The notes under the pieces were generated by a model. That model was not told the origin of the DNA. It saw only the letters and a program-made list of their open reading frames with translations, and did not search any database. DNA of 64,000 nucleotides from Mycolicibacter heraklionensis (GTDB taxonomy: Bacteria; Actinomycetota; Actinomycetes; Mycobacteriales; Mycobacteriaceae): positions 4,964,880 to 5,028,879 of the forward strand of contig NZ_CP080997.1 of the NCBI RefSeq assembly GCF_019645815.1. The letters run 5' to 3'. The translations under genes were made by a program, and so were the position numbers. Positions 51,703 to 61,264 of this stretch are shown in pieces. Numbering within the stretch: position 1 is the first letter of the stretch; each line of letters opens with the position of its first letter.

Positions 51703-51734
51703 CGTTTCGTACTTTCTGGAGATCGAATGGTCGG

Positions 51735-51989
51735 CTAGCGCGCCGACGAGGTGAAGGGCAGCAACGCGACCTCGCGAGCGTTCTTCACCGCGAGCGCGAC
51801 GTCGCGCTGGTGCTGAACGCAGTTGCCGGTCACACGACGGGCGCGGATCTTGCCCCGCTCACTGATGTAGGTGCGCAGCAGCGAGGTGTCCTTGTAGTCG
51901 ATCACCTGCTTCTTGTTGGAGCAGAATGCGCACTTGCGAGCCTTGATCGGCTTCTCAGGAGCCGGACGCCGCTTGTTGGATTTGGCCAT
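51735..51989 (-). CDS. rpsR: Ribosomal protein bS18, zinc-binding (C+) form (84 aa)
   Basis: Small-subunit protein S18. The CAFCSNKK motif with a further GNCVQHQ Cys shows the zinc-ribbon C+ form, as encoded in the primary rpsF operon, while mycobacteria also carry a cysteine-free Zur-controlled form elsewhere. DYKDTSLLRTYISERGKIRARRVTGNC is the conserved core. It binds 16S rRNA beside S6, encoded two genes upstream. Gap to ssb is 33 bases. Confidence 0.97.
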   Translation of the reverse strand: MAKSNKRRPAPEKPIKARKCAFCSNKKQVIDYKDTSLLRTYISERGKIRARRVTGNCVQHQRDVALAVKNAREVALLPFTSSAR

Positions 51990-52022
51990 CTACCTATCTC
52001 TTTCGTGCTGTGGTTCGGTTGT

Positions 52023-52532
52023 CTAAAAGGGCGGCTCGTCGTCGGCGCCCCCGAAGGAGCCGGACGCCGGAGCACTGCCCCACGGGTCCTCCGCGGGCGG
52101 GCCGGACGGACCGGCCGAGGCCGGCGCGCCGCCGCCTCCGCCGAAGCCGCCTCCGCCGCCGCCACGGCTGACCTTGTTGATCTTGGCGGTCGCATACCGC
52201 AACGAGGGGCCGACCTCGTCGACCTCTACCTCGTAGACGGTGCGCTTCTCGCCCTCGCGGGTCTCGAAGGACCGCTGCCGCAGCCGCCCGGTGACGATCA
52301 CCCGCGATCCGCGGGTGAGGCTCTCGGCAACATTCTCGGCGGCCTCGCGCCAGATGTTGCACCGCAGGAACAGCGCGTCGCCGTCCTTCCACTCACCGCT
52401 CTGCCGGTCGAAGACCCGCGGAGTGGACGCCACCGTGAAGTTGGCGACCGCCGCCCCCGAGGGGGTAAACCGCAGATCAGGGTCCGCGGTCAGGTTTCCG
52501 ACGACGGTGATCGTGGTGTCACCTACAGCCAC
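52023..52532 (-). CDS. ssb: Single-stranded DNA-binding protein (169 aa)
   Basis: The essential SSB of replication and repair. The N-terminal OB-fold spans about 1-115 (MAVGDTTITVVGNLTADPDLRFTPSGAAVANFTVAS...FLRCNIWREAAENVAESLTRGSRVIVTGRLRQRS). It is followed by a Gly-rich flexible linker and the acidic protein-interaction tip DDEPPF, which recruits partner proteins. Gene order rpsF-ssb-rpsR is conserved across actinobacteria. Confidence 0.97.
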   Translation of the reverse strand: MAVGDTTITVVGNLTADPDLRFTPSGAAVANFTVASTPRVFDRQSGEWKDGDALFLRCNIWREAAENVAESLTRGSRVIVTGRLRQRSFETREGEKRTVYEVEVDEVGPSLRYATAKINKVSRGGGGGGFGGGGGAPASAGPSGPPAEDPWGSAPASGSFGGADDEPPF

Positions 52533-52609
52533 GGGGCCCTCCTAGGATCGGTGTCAGCGCTGGATGCTGCATTCGCAGCATGAGCCTACGCAACGGCTGC
52601 GACAGCCGC

Positions 52610-52900
52610 CTACGACTTGTCGGTGCGCATCACCTTGGTGCGAAGCACCGACTCGTTCAGGCTGAGCTGACGGTCGAGTTCGGACACGGTGGCCGGAGCG
52701 GCCTTGACGTCGATGACCGCGTAGATGCCTTCGGCATGCTTGGCGATCTCGTAAGCCAGGCGGCGCTTGCCCCAGATGTCGACCTTGTCGACCGTTCCGC
52801 CGTCCTTGCGAATGACGTTCAGGAACGTCTCCAGGGACGGGGCGACGGTGCGCTCGTCGAGAGTGGGGTCAAGGATGACCATGATTTCGTATGGACGCAT
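52610..52900 (-). CDS. rpsF: Ribosomal protein bS6 (96 aa)
   Basis: Small-subunit protein S6, partner of S18. It begins MRPYEIMVILDPTLDERTVAPSLETFLNVI and contains WGKRRLAYEIAKHAEGIYAVIDVKA, the conserved core. It is the first gene of the operon; an AGGAGGTGATGAGG sequence lies upstream of its ATG. The promoter should be within the 145-base gap that separates it from the membrane glycosyltransferase gene. Confidence 0.97.
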   Translation of the reverse strand: MRPYEIMVILDPTLDERTVAPSLETFLNVIRKDGGTVDKVDIWGKRRLAYEIAKHAEGIYAVIDVKAAPATVSELDRQLSLNESVLRTKVMRTDKS

Positions 52901-53045
52901 GGGAACCTCATCACCTCCTATGGTCGTAGTGCGGCCGTGGAGGTGTCCACGGCAGGAGGGTCGCCTGCGTCGGCAACCGGGTCAGGTTACCGGAGGCTGG
53001 GCTTCCTCACGAAATCGGCCGCCTCGGGCTGGACCGCAACCAGGT

Positions 53046-54674
53046 TCATGCGGCGGTCCCAGCTTCGCCTCTCCTCCGTCGAGCCTCGCTGAACCGCCGG
53101 GCCGGCAGCCACGGTGGTGGCGCATCCGGTGCCCGATCGAACACCCCGCCGGCCGGATCGTCGGCCCACCCGTGGGCGCGCACCAGGTCTTCCTGCGGGC
53201 GGTAGATCTGCCGAACCACCAGCGCGCATAGCACCAACACCACCAGATCCCGCACCAGCACCGTGGTGGTGAACCACTGCTCGGGCAGGCTGCGGTCGGC
53301 AACGCTGTAGAGGTAGTACATCCGCGGCACCCAGACCAGCGCGTCGACGGTCATCCACACCAGCAGCAGCCGGCGGTGCGGCAGGGCCAACACCGCCAGC
53401 GGCACCAGCCACAGCGAGAACTGCGGACTCCACACCTTGTTGGTCAGCAGGAACGCCGCAACCACCAGGAACGCCAACTGCGCGACCCGCGGCCGCCGCG
53501 GCGCGGTCAGCGCGACATAGCCGATCCCGGCGCAGCACAGCGCGAACAGTGCGGCCACGACGCTGTTGAGCACCGTCGGCGGCTGCCACATCCCCAGGTC
53601 GCCGTCGAAGCCCGACCAGCCGGTCAACGACCTCACCACGTTGTAGAGCGAATCCATGTCGTCGCCGCGGCGGGAGTTGAGCCGGAAGAACTCGCTCCAG
53701 CCCCGCGGTGCGTACAGCAGCACCGGCAGGTTCACCACCAGCCAGCTCACTGCGGTGGCCACCGCGGTGCGTTTGACCTCCCGCAGCCGGCCGGTGCGCA
53801 GCCCCAGCACCAGCAGCGGGAACAGCAGCAGCACCGGGTACAGCTTGGCGGCGGTGCCCAGACCGAGCAGCACCCCGGCCGCGGTCGGCCGGCGCCGCGC
53901 CCAGGCCAACAGACCCGCCCCGGCGAACGCGGTGGCCAACGCGTCGAAGTTGGTGAAGATCTGGAAGATCACCAGCGGCGACGCCGCGACCAGTGCCGCG
54001 TCCCAGATGCGCCGGCCGGCCAGCCCGGCGGTGGACCACACCGTCGCCAGCCAGGCCAGCGCCAGACCCAGCGCGACGATGTCAAAGAACACCACCACCT
54101 CGGCGACCCCACTCAACGCCGGGATCTTCACCACCTTGGTGATCGCCGTGTACGTCTTCGCCAGGGCCATCGCCGAGTACTGGTACAGACCGGTCAGCAC
54201 CGGATATTCCATGTAGCGCACGGCGGGCAGTCCGTCGTAGCGGGTCTGTTCCTTGCCCGACGAGTCCTTCTCCACCCAGCTGGACTTGTAGGGGAACTTG
54301 CCCTGATCCAGTAGCTCCGCGGTGTAGAGCGGCACCACGTCGGAGTAGCACAGCTGGAAGTACGCGCGCTCGTTGTCCCAGTTGGCCACCCGCTGGTCGG
54401 GGCTTCCGCTGCCGGTGCTCTGCAGGCAGGCCGACTTGGTGGTCCAGCCCAGGGCCAAGAACAGCACGGCGATCAGGAACATCACCCGCAACGGCGTCAT
54501 GAACCGGGTACGCCCGATCAGCGCATGGCGGCCGACCGGCCCGCCGATGGTGTTCGACAGCGCATGACCGACGACGTCGGTGCGGCTGGGCAGGTCGCGG
54601 TCGTCGGCGCTGCGCAGGTCCGCCGCCAGCCGGCGGGGTGAGCGCATCGGGCGTTCGGTTGTCTCCTCCGTCAC
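53046..54674 (-). CDS. GT87-like integral membrane glycosyltransferase (542 aa; Rv0051-like)
   Basis: A polytopic membrane protein with about ten transmembrane helices and a cytoplasmic C-terminal tail rich in Pro and Arg. The pattern fits the GT87/DUF2029 group of polyprenyl-phosphomannose-dependent transferases: an acidic first extracytoplasmic loop (NWDNERAYFQLCYSD), FTNFDALATAFAGAGLLAWARRRPTAAGVLLGLGTAAKLYPVLLL with the conserved GxxxAxKxYP-type motif, and LLTNKVWSPQFSLWLVPL. Members add mannose or arabinose to envelope glycans. It occupies the place of Rv0051 next to ponA1; its start overlaps the stop of the adjacent PBP gene by 4 bases (GTGA), so it is co-translated. Confidence 0.87.
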   Translation of the reverse strand: MTEETTERPMRSPRRLAADLRSADDRDLPSRTDVVGHALSNTIGGPVGRHALIGRTRFMTPLRVMFLIAVLFLALGWTTKSACLQSTGSGSPDQRVANWDNERAYFQLCYSDVVPLYTAELLDQGKFPYKSSWVEKDSSGKEQTRYDGLPAVRYMEYPVLTGLYQYSAMALAKTYTAITKVVKIPALSGVAEVVVFFDIVALGLALAWLATVWSTAGLAGRRIWDAALVAASPLVIFQIFTNFDALATAFAGAGLLAWARRRPTAAGVLLGLGTAAKLYPVLLLFPLLVLGLRTGRLREVKRTAVATAVSWLVVNLPVLLYAPRGWSEFFRLNSRRGDDMDSLYNVVRSLTGWSGFDGDLGMWQPPTVLNSVVAALFALCCAGIGYVALTAPRRPRVAQLAFLVVAAFLLTNKVWSPQFSLWLVPLAVLALPHRRLLLVWMTVDALVWVPRMYYLYSVADRSLPEQWFTTTVLVRDLVVLVLCALVVRQIYRPQEDLVRAHGWADDPAGGVFDRAPDAPPPWLPARRFSEARRRRGEAGTAA

Positions 54675-57151
54675 GGCAGAGCCTCCGGCGCCGGCGGCGG
54701 GGGCGGCTCCGGGGGCGGGGGCGGTGGAGGAGGCGGCGGCGGGGGCGGCGGTGGAGGCGGCGGAAACGGCTCCGGCGTCGGGAAGCCCGGCGGCGGAGGC
54801 GGCGGCTCGTCAAAGTCCTGTGGTGGTGGCGCCGGCGAATACCAGTCGTTCTGCACCGGGATAGGTGCGCTGGCCGGCACCCCCGCGAAACCGCCGATCT
54901 CAGTGGGCTTGGGGAACTGCACGATCGGGTCGCCCCACAGCGCGCCATCCATGCTGGCTTTCCAGATGTCGGCCGGCAGGCCCGCGCCGTATACCGGCCC
55001 GCCCCACTTGTTCGTCAGCGGTTCGTCGCCGCCGGTGGTGCCCACCCAGACCGCGGTCGACAGGGTCGGCGTGTAGCCGACCATCCAGGCGTCCCGGTTG
55101 GCCCCGGTGTTGCCCAGCTGGGTGGTGCCGGTCTTGGCGGCGGCCGGCCGGCCACCGGCCAGGTCATGTCCACCCGACCAGCTGGGGATGGCCTTCATGG
55201 CGTCGGTCACGTTGTCGGCGACCGCCTTCGGGATCCGCTGCTCACCGGAGTCCTTGGCGGCCGCGATGTCGAAGAGCACCCGGTCGTCGGGGCCCACGAC
55301 CTTCGCGATGAAGTGCGGTCGGTGATACATCCCGGAGTCGGCCAGGGTGGCGTACGCCGACGCCATGTCGATCACCCGAGTCTGGTACTGGCCGAGCACG
55401 ATGCCGTTCTCCGGGGGCCCGCCAAGGCCGTCCTGGGACAGGGTGTGCGCGACACCCGGGAAGCTCTCGGCGACCCCGAGCTGGTGTGCGGCATCGGCGA
55501 CGTCCTGCGGTCCGTGCTTGAGCTTGAGCATCAGCCGGTAGTAGGCCGTGTTGAGCGACCGTTTGAGTGCCTCGGCGATGTTGCAGACTCCGCAGCTGGC
55601 GCCGCCCACGTTGCTGATCTTGGTCTTGCCGACCGTCAGCGGGCCGCTGTCGATCTGCTCACCCAGGCCGATGCCCTGCTTCAGCGCCGCCACCAAGGCG
55701 AACACCTTGAATGAGGAACCGGTCTGCAAGCCGGCCTGGGCGAAGTCGAAGCCGCCGACCTCGTCGCCGCCGTAGTAGGCCCGCACCGCGCCGTTGCGTG
55801 GATCGATGGAGACCACGGCGGTCCGCATAGTCGGTCTTTGCCCAGCCATGGTCGCCCTGACGGCCTTCTCCACCGCCCGCTGTGCCTTCATGTCGATCGT
55901 GGTGGTGATGCGCAGTCCCTCCATGTTCAGGGTCTGCTCGTCGATGTGGAACATGTCGAGCAATTCTTCGGTGACCTGGCGCTGAATCAGCCCGTTGGGC
56001 CCGGAGGCCTGGTCGGCATTGCGCGCCTGGTCGGGCGGGATGGTCGTCGGGAAGAACTGCTTGGCCCGCTCGCTGAGTGTCAGGGCGCCGGTCTGCACCA
56101 TGCCGTCGAGTACCCAGTTCCAACGCTCAACGGCCCGATCCCGATTGATGGCCGGATCCAAGGCGGATGGCCGCTGAATCACCGCCGCCAGCAAAGCACC
56201 TTCGGAGATGGTGAGGTCCTCGACCCGCTTGTCGAAGTACGCTCGGGCGGCCGCGGCGATCCCGTAGGTGGTGCGGCCGAAGTAGATGATGTTGAGGTAG
56301 GCCTCCAGCACTTCGTCTTTGGGCCACGCCTCCGACATCTTGGTGGCGATGACGAGCTCTTTGCCCTTGCGGACCAAGCCGCCCATGCCGGCCCGCTCCG
56401 ACCCGACCAGCGCGTTCTTGACGTACTGCTGGGTGATCGTTGAGCCGCCCTGGGTGTCACCGCCGGTCAGGTTGTTCTTGACCGCCCGGAACAGCCCCGA
56501 GACCGAGAAGCCGGAGTTGGTGTAGAAATCGCGGTCCTCGGCGGCCAGCACCGCGTCCCGTACGTGAACCGGCACTCGGTCGAGTTTGATGTCAATCCGA
56601 TTCCCGTCCGGCGGAACGATTTTTGCCAGCTCAGTACCGTCGGCTGCCAGGATTGTCGACACCTGAGTGGTGTGGATGTCACCGGGTTCGGGGACCTCCA
56701 CGGCGCGGTAGGCCATCCCAAAGGTGACGACCGGCACCACCAGCAGCACAGCGGTGGCGGCGTACAGGCCGCGTCGGGCCCAGAGCCAATTCCGCCGCCG
56801 TCGGGCCCCGTGCTGGTCCGGCTCGTCATCGAGATCCGTCGGCGGTTCCTCTGGTACACAGGGCTTTTCGCTGTCCGGGCGAGGCCGCTCCATGGCGGCC
56901 TTGACCGCTTCGAGGCACTCCTGGCGATCCGCCTCGTCATCGGAGCTCTCGGCGGAGTTGTGCGCGGAACCGTCGGCGTCCGCGCCATTCGCTTCGTCGG
57001 TCGGCTTGGCGTCGGTCGTCGTCAAGAAGTGCTCTTCTTCAGCGCTGTCGGCACCCGGCGCTGTCGGGCCCTGGGTTTTCACCGGCGCCCAGGGCATCCC
57101 CGCGGGTTGGAGTCGGGCTTCCGGCCCTTCGCCAACCCGATTCGGGCGCAA
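54671..57151 (-). CDS. Class A penicillin-binding protein, second ponA1-like copy (about 826 aa)
   Basis: A bifunctional peptidoglycan synthase, paralogue of the gene just upstream. It has an N-terminal cytoplasmic acidic tail with many Glu/Asp residues, one membrane anchor (LYAATAVLLVVPVVTFGMAY), a GT51 transglycosylase domain (EDRDFY, GGSTITQQ, YLNIIYFGR) and a transpeptidase domain with TGSSFK, KRSLN and AKTGTT. The last 45 residues are nearly all proline, much longer than in the upstream copy. Start is uncertain: TTG at 57151, ATG at 57097 or a later TTG are possible. It is coupled to the GT87-like gene by a GTGA overlap. Where I know the region in other mycobacteria there is only one ponA1 gene. 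Confidence 0.88.
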   Translation of the reverse strand: MRPNRVGEGPEARLQPAGMPWAPVKTQGPTAPGADSAEEEHFLTTTDAKPTDEANGADADGSAHNSAESSDDEADRQECLEAVKAAMERPRPDSEKPCVPEEPPTDLDDEPDQHGARRRRNWLWARRGLYAATAVLLVVPVVTFGMAYRAVEVPEPGDIHTTQVSTILAADGTELAKIVPPDGNRIDIKLDRVPVHVRDAVLAAEDRDFYTNSGFSVSGLFRAVKNNLTGGDTQGGSTITQQYVKNALVGSERAGMGGLVRKGKELVIATKMSEAWPKDEVLEAYLNIIYFGRTTYGIAAAARAYFDKRVEDLTISEGALLAAVIQRPSALDPAINRDRAVERWNWVLDGMVQTGALTLSERAKQFFPTTIPPDQARNADQASGPNGLIQRQVTEELLDMFHIDEQTLNMEGLRITTTIDMKAQRAVEKAVRATMAGQRPTMRTAVVSIDPRNGAVRAYYGGDEVGGFDFAQAGLQTGSSFKVFALVAALKQGIGLGEQIDSGPLTVGKTKISNVGGASCGVCNIAEALKRSLNTAYYRLMLKLKHGPQDVADAAHQLGVAESFPGVAHTLSQDGLGGPPENGIVLGQYQTRVIDMASAYATLADSGMYHRPHFIAKVVGPDDRVLFDIAAAKDSGEQRIPKAVADNVTDAMKAIPSWSGGHDLAGGRPAAAKTGTTQLGNTGANRDAWMVGYTPTLSTAVWVGTTGGDEPLTNKWGGPVYGAGLPADIWKASMDGALWGDPIVQFPKPTEIGGFAGVPASAPIPVQNDWYSPAPPPQDFDEPPPPPPGFPTPEPFPPPPPPPPPPPPPPPPPPEPPPPPAPEALP

Positions 57152-57273
57152 CCCATTTCGGCGATCGGCGAAGTGCTCAGCAGCCAGTCGTCCCCCACGC
57201 GTCGCTGCAGTCGCATGGCCAACAGACTACTTCCGTGGACTCACTATCGGGTTGAAACCAGGTCACAAACGCA

Positions 57274-59736
57274 CTACGGCGCAGCGGGCGGCTGCTCCGC
57301 CGGCGGTGGACCGCCCGGTTCGGGCCCGGGCGGCGCAGGCGGAGCGGCCGTGATCGTCGTGGGCGGACCGATCGGGATGGTGATGCCCGGGGCGATCTCG
57401 ATGGTCGGCTGGATGACGGTCTCCTCCGGTGGCGCCGGCGGGCCGGCGTCCATCGGCGGGGGTGGTGGCGGCGCGGCCGGTACGCCGGCATAACCACCGA
57501 TCTCGGTAGGCGTGGGGAAGGATTCGTTGGGGGTGCCCTTCAGGGCCCCATCCATGGTGGCCTTCCAGATGTCGGCTGGAATGCCCGCGCCGTAGACCGG
57601 GCCGCCCCACTGATTCACCAGGGGTTCGTCTCCCCCGGTGGTGCCCACCCAGACCGCGGTCGACAGCGACGGCGTGTAGCCGACCATCCAACCGTCGCGG
57701 TTGGCCCCGGTGTCGCCCAGCTGGGTGGTTCCGGTCTTGGCCGCCGACGGCCGGCCGCCGGCCAGGTTGTGCCCGCGCGACCAGCCGGCGATGGGCTGCA
57801 TGGCGGCGGTGACGTTGTCGGCGACCGCCTTGGGGATGCGCTGCTCGCCGGTGTCTTCGGAGGTCTTCGCATCGAACAGCACGCGGCCGTCGGCGCTGAC
57901 CACCTTCTCCACGAAGTGCGGCGGGTGGTAGATCCCGGAGTCCGCCAGCGTCGCGTACGCCGAGGCCATGTCGATCACCCGGGTCTGGTACTGGCCCAGC
58001 ACCACTCCGCCTTCGGGCGGGCCGCCGTCCTGCGACAGGGTGTGCGGCACACCGGGGAAGCTCTTGGCGACCCCGGCCTGATGCGCGGCGTCGGCGACGT
58101 CCTGCGCCCCGTTCTTGAGCTTGAGCATCAGCCGGTAGTAGGCGGTGTTCAGCGAGCGCTTGAGCGCCTCGGCGATGTTGCAGACACCGCAGCCCTCGCC
58201 CTCGGCATTGGTGATCTTGGTCCGGCCGTTGTCGAGGGTCAGCGGCGAACTGTCGATCTGGTAGCCCAAGCCGATGCCCTGCTCGAGCGCGGCCACCAGC
58301 GCGAACACCTTGAACGACGACCCGGTCTGCAAACCGGCCTGGGCGAAGTCGAAGCCGGTCGCATCCGAGCCGCCGTAGTAGGCGCGCACCGCACCGTCAC
58401 GCGGGTCGATGGACACGACCGCCGAGCGCATGTTGGGGATCTGGTCCTTGAGGTAGGTGGTGACCGCTTCCTCGGCGGCCTCCTGCGCCTGGGGATCGAT
58501 GGTGCTGGTGATCTGCAGGCCCTGGGTGTTGAGCGTCTGTTCGTCGATGTTGAACAGCTCGAGCAGTTCCTGGGTGACCTGCCGCTGGATTAGGCCGTTG
58601 GGCCCGGTAGTGATGTTCTGGGTGCGGGCCAGCTCCGGCGATACCGTGAACGGAAACTCTTGGGCGGCACGCTCACCGGCGGAAAGGGCTCCGGTCTCCA
58701 CCATGCCGTCGAGCACCCAGTTCCACCGGTCGAGGGCGCCCTCGGGATCGACCGCGGGATCCAGCGTGGACGGCCGCTGGATCAGTGCGGCCAGCAGCGC
58801 ACCCTCGGCGATGTCGAGTTGCTCGACGGGCTTGTCGAAGTAGGCCCGAGACGCCGCGGCGATTCCATAGGCGCCGCGGCCGAAGTAGATGATGTTCAGG
58901 TAGGCCTGCAGCACATCGTCTTTGCGCCACGCGCTGGACATCTTCGTGGCGATCACCAGTTCTTTGGCCTTGCGGACCAGCCCGCCCATGCCGGCCCGTT
59001 CGGACCCGACGAGGGCGTTCTTGACGTACTGCTGGGTGATCGTCGAACCGCCCTGGGTGTCACCGCCGAAGAGGTTGTTCTTGATCGCGCGGGCGAAGCC
59101 CGACACCGAGAAGCCCGGGTTGGAGTAGAAGTCGCGGTCCTCGGCCGCCAACACCGCGTTACGCACGTAGACCGGCACCTGGTTGATGTCGATGTCGACC
59201 CGGTTGCCTTCCGGCGGAATGATTTTGGCCAGCTCGGATCCGTCGTTGGCCAGGATCGTCGACACCTGGTTGGTCCGGATGTCGCCGGGCGAGGGCACAT
59301 CGGTGATGGAGTAGGCCATCGCGAACGTGATGACCGGCAGCAGCAGCATCACCACCACAGCGATGTAGAGCCCGCGCCGGACCCACCGCCAATTCGGCGG
59401 ATGCGCACGCAGCCACTCCAGCGGATTCGGCACGGCCGGTGCGTCGGTGGGAGCAGAGTGCTCGGCCCGCCGCGGCGGCTGCGCGGCCGGCTTCTCGGGA
59501 GGCGGCTCGCGCCGCGGGATCCGGCCGCTCAGCGTCTGCTCGCGTTGCGGGGGCGCCCCGTCGAGCGCCGCCCGGACCGCGTCGATCGGGTCCCGCAAGT
59601 CGGCGGTCACGGCGTCGTCGACCGCGGGAATGATCGCGGTCAGTCGGTCATCCGGCCCCGCCGGTGGGCGTCGGCTGCCGGCGTCGGAGGGCCGGGCCGA
59701 GCCAGCATCGGACCCGTCGTCGTGGTGTTTACTCAC
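57274..59736 (-). CDS. ponA1: Class A penicillin-binding protein PonA1 (820 aa)
   Basis: The bifunctional transglycosylase/transpeptidase of the mycobacterial growing pole. A cytoplasmic N-terminus of about 120 residues precedes a membrane helix (about 122-143). The GT51 domain has Glu199 in AAEDRDFY and GGSTITQQ at 229-236; the transpeptidase domain has TGSSFK, KRSLNTAYY and AAKTGTTQ. A Pro/Ala-rich, weakly conserved tail ends the protein. GTG start overlaps the DUF5318 gene by 8 bases. Gene order with DUF5318 (Rv0049) and DUF1707 (Rv0048c) proteins identifies it as the PonA1 position. About 122 bases separate it from its tandem copy. Confidence 0.93.
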   Translation of the reverse strand: MSKHHDDGSDAGSARPSDAGSRRPPAGPDDRLTAIIPAVDDAVTADLRDPIDAVRAALDGAPPQREQTLSGRIPRREPPPEKPAAQPPRRAEHSAPTDAPAVPNPLEWLRAHPPNWRWVRRGLYIAVVVMLLLPVITFAMAYSITDVPSPGDIRTNQVSTILANDGSELAKIIPPEGNRVDIDINQVPVYVRNAVLAAEDRDFYSNPGFSVSGFARAIKNNLFGGDTQGGSTITQQYVKNALVGSERAGMGGLVRKAKELVIATKMSSAWRKDDVLQAYLNIIYFGRGAYGIAAASRAYFDKPVEQLDIAEGALLAALIQRPSTLDPAVDPEGALDRWNWVLDGMVETGALSAGERAAQEFPFTVSPELARTQNITTGPNGLIQRQVTQELLELFNIDEQTLNTQGLQITSTIDPQAQEAAEEAVTTYLKDQIPNMRSAVVSIDPRDGAVRAYYGGSDATGFDFAQAGLQTGSSFKVFALVAALEQGIGLGYQIDSSPLTLDNGRTKITNAEGEGCGVCNIAEALKRSLNTAYYRLMLKLKNGAQDVADAAHQAGVAKSFPGVPHTLSQDGGPPEGGVVLGQYQTRVIDMASAYATLADSGIYHPPHFVEKVVSADGRVLFDAKTSEDTGEQRIPKAVADNVTAAMQPIAGWSRGHNLAGGRPSAAKTGTTQLGDTGANRDGWMVGYTPSLSTAVWVGTTGGDEPLVNQWGGPVYGAGIPADIWKATMDGALKGTPNESFPTPTEIGGYAGVPAAPPPPPPMDAGPPAPPEETVIQPTIEIAPGITIPIGPPTTITAAPPAPPGPEPGGPPPAEQPPAAP

Positions 59737-60154
59737 TGGCGGTACGGGCTCCGCTGCGTGCCGGCCGTCGACCGCGGGATCCCTTGGGCGGGCGCGCTAT
59801 GCCCAGCACGTATGACTTCACCAGATGATTCCAGCTACAGGTCCGGCAGACCTCGACCACGTGCACCGAGAACTCCGGGTAACGGGTGGCCAGCAGCACC
59901 AGCTCCTCGGCGGAACGCGCCGAGCCCGAGACCGGACCCAGATGGTCGCCGTAGACCCAAGACACCAGGGTGAGCTGCTCTTTGCGGCAGATGGGACAGA
60001 CCACCGCGCTCTGCTTGCCGTGGAACTTCGCGGCGCGCAGCAGATACGGATTGGCGTCGCACACTTCGGAGACCCCGGTACGCCCGGAGTAGACCTCGGC
60101 CAGCAGGGAACGGCGCCGAAGCGCGTAGTCCACTACCTGTCGCTGCAATCGCAC
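59729..60154 (-). CDS. DUF5318 family protein with zinc-ribbon-like cysteines (141 aa; Rv0049-like)
   Basis: A small basic cytoplasmic protein conserved next to ponA1 in mycobacteria. The sequence has VVCPICRKEQLTL and VEVCRTCSWNHLVKSYVLG, a CxxC pair arrangement that would hold a zinc ion. It begins RLQRQVVDYALRRRSLLAEVYSGRTGVSEVCDANPYLLRAAKFHG, typical of DUF5318. No enzymatic function is known. Its stop overlaps the start of ponA1, suggesting a role connected with it. GTG start. Confidence 0.87.
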   Translation of the reverse strand: MRLQRQVVDYALRRRSLLAEVYSGRTGVSEVCDANPYLLRAAKFHGKQSAVVCPICRKEQLTLVSWVYGDHLGPVSGSARSAEELVLLATRYPEFSVHVVEVCRTCSWNHLVKSYVLGIARPPKGSRGRRPARSGARTASE

Positions 60155-60266
60155 GCTGACCAGAGTACGTCGGGTGCTGACCGGCGGTCGCGATCAACGC
60201 CCCCAACCGCCGCTAACCGGCGGATTCGGCGTCACCACGGGGCGGAGTTCTTCTACTATCGTCGCC

Positions 60267-61118
60267 GTGGCGACACGGCAGACCGCGGGCACCCGAGCCA
60301 AAGACAGCGACCGGGAAGACGTCTGCCGAATCCTGGACAGCGCCCTGGGTGAGGGGCAGCTTTCCAGCGCCGAGCACCAGGAGCGGATCAGTGCCGCCAC
60401 CCGCGCCGTGACCCTGGGAGATCTGTATTCACTGGTCAGCGACCTGCAGACCGAGACCGCGCCGGTGAAGCTTCCGACGCTGGGCACTCCCGCGAAATTC
60501 GGCGTGCGCAGCGTCGCCGTCAAAGCGCTGGCCGCGTTGGGCACTGCCGTGCTGGCGGGCATGCTGCTCGGCTGGGCGATGTATGGAAACACCAGCTCCC
60601 CGCTGAGTTTCACCTCCGACCCCGGCGCCAAGCCGGACGGTGTCGCGCCGGTGGTGCTCACCCCGCCGCGGCAGCTGCACTCGCTGGGCGGGCTCACCGG
60701 CCTGCTGGAGCAGGCCCGCCAGAAGTTCGGCGACACCATGGGCTACCGGCTGGTGGTCTATCCCACCTATGCGTCCCTGGAGCGCGCCGACCCCGGCGAG
60801 GAGCGCCGCAAACTGGACTACTCCTACCGGGGCGGCTGGGACGATCCGTCCACCTCGTCCCGAAGCAGTGACGACGTGCTGGTCGATCTCGGCGCATTCG
60901 ACGTGAAGGCCACCGTCGGGATCCTGCGCGGGGGAGCCGAGACGCTCGGCATCAAACCGTCCGAGGTGAAAAACACCTACCTGATCGTCGATCCGGCCAG
61001 GGATCCGACGACACCGGGGGCGCTGTCGCTGTCGGTCTACGTTTCCAGCGACTACGGCAGCGGCTACATCGCCTTCGCCGGCGACGGCAGCATCAAGCGC
61101 ATCAATTACCCGTCCTGA
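60267..61118 (+). CDS. DUF1707-containing membrane protein (283 aa; Rv0048c-like)
   Basis: A single-pass or two-pass membrane protein. It begins with a DUF1707 (SHOCT-like) helical domain (KDSDREDVCRILDSALGEGQLSSAEHQERISAATRAVTLGDL), followed by a hydrophobic segment (VKALAALGTAVLAGMLLGWAMYG) and an extracytoplasmic domain of about 170 residues without recognised family (GLTGLLEQARQKFGDTMGYRLVVYPTYASLER...YIAFAGDGSIKRI). GTG start at 60267 gives a length near that of the M. tuberculosis homologue. It diverges from the DUF5318-ponA operon, with a short shared promoter region. Confidence 0.86.
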   Translation: MATRQTAGTRAKDSDREDVCRILDSALGEGQLSSAEHQERISAATRAVTLGDLYSLVSDLQTETAPVKLPTLGTPAKFGVRSVAVKALAALGTAVLAGMLLGWAMYGNTSSPLSFTSDPGAKPDGVAPVVLTPPRQLHSLGGLTGLLEQARQKFGDTMGYRLVVYPTYASLERADPGEERRKLDYSYRGGWDDPSTSSRSSDDVLVDLGAFDVKATVGILRGGAETLGIKPSEVKNTYLIVDPARDPTTPGALSLSVYVSSDYGSGYIAFAGDGSIKRINYPS

Positions 61119-61264
61119 ACCAGCTTTACCTCTCCTGAACCGCCGGATTCGGGGGCCTGAACACCGGGCGAACAATAGCCACTTGGGCTTGGTTATATCG
61201 GCGCGATACTATGGCGCGAACCGTCGACCGATCGTAGCTACGCCACCTGGAGGAGGTGATTGGA

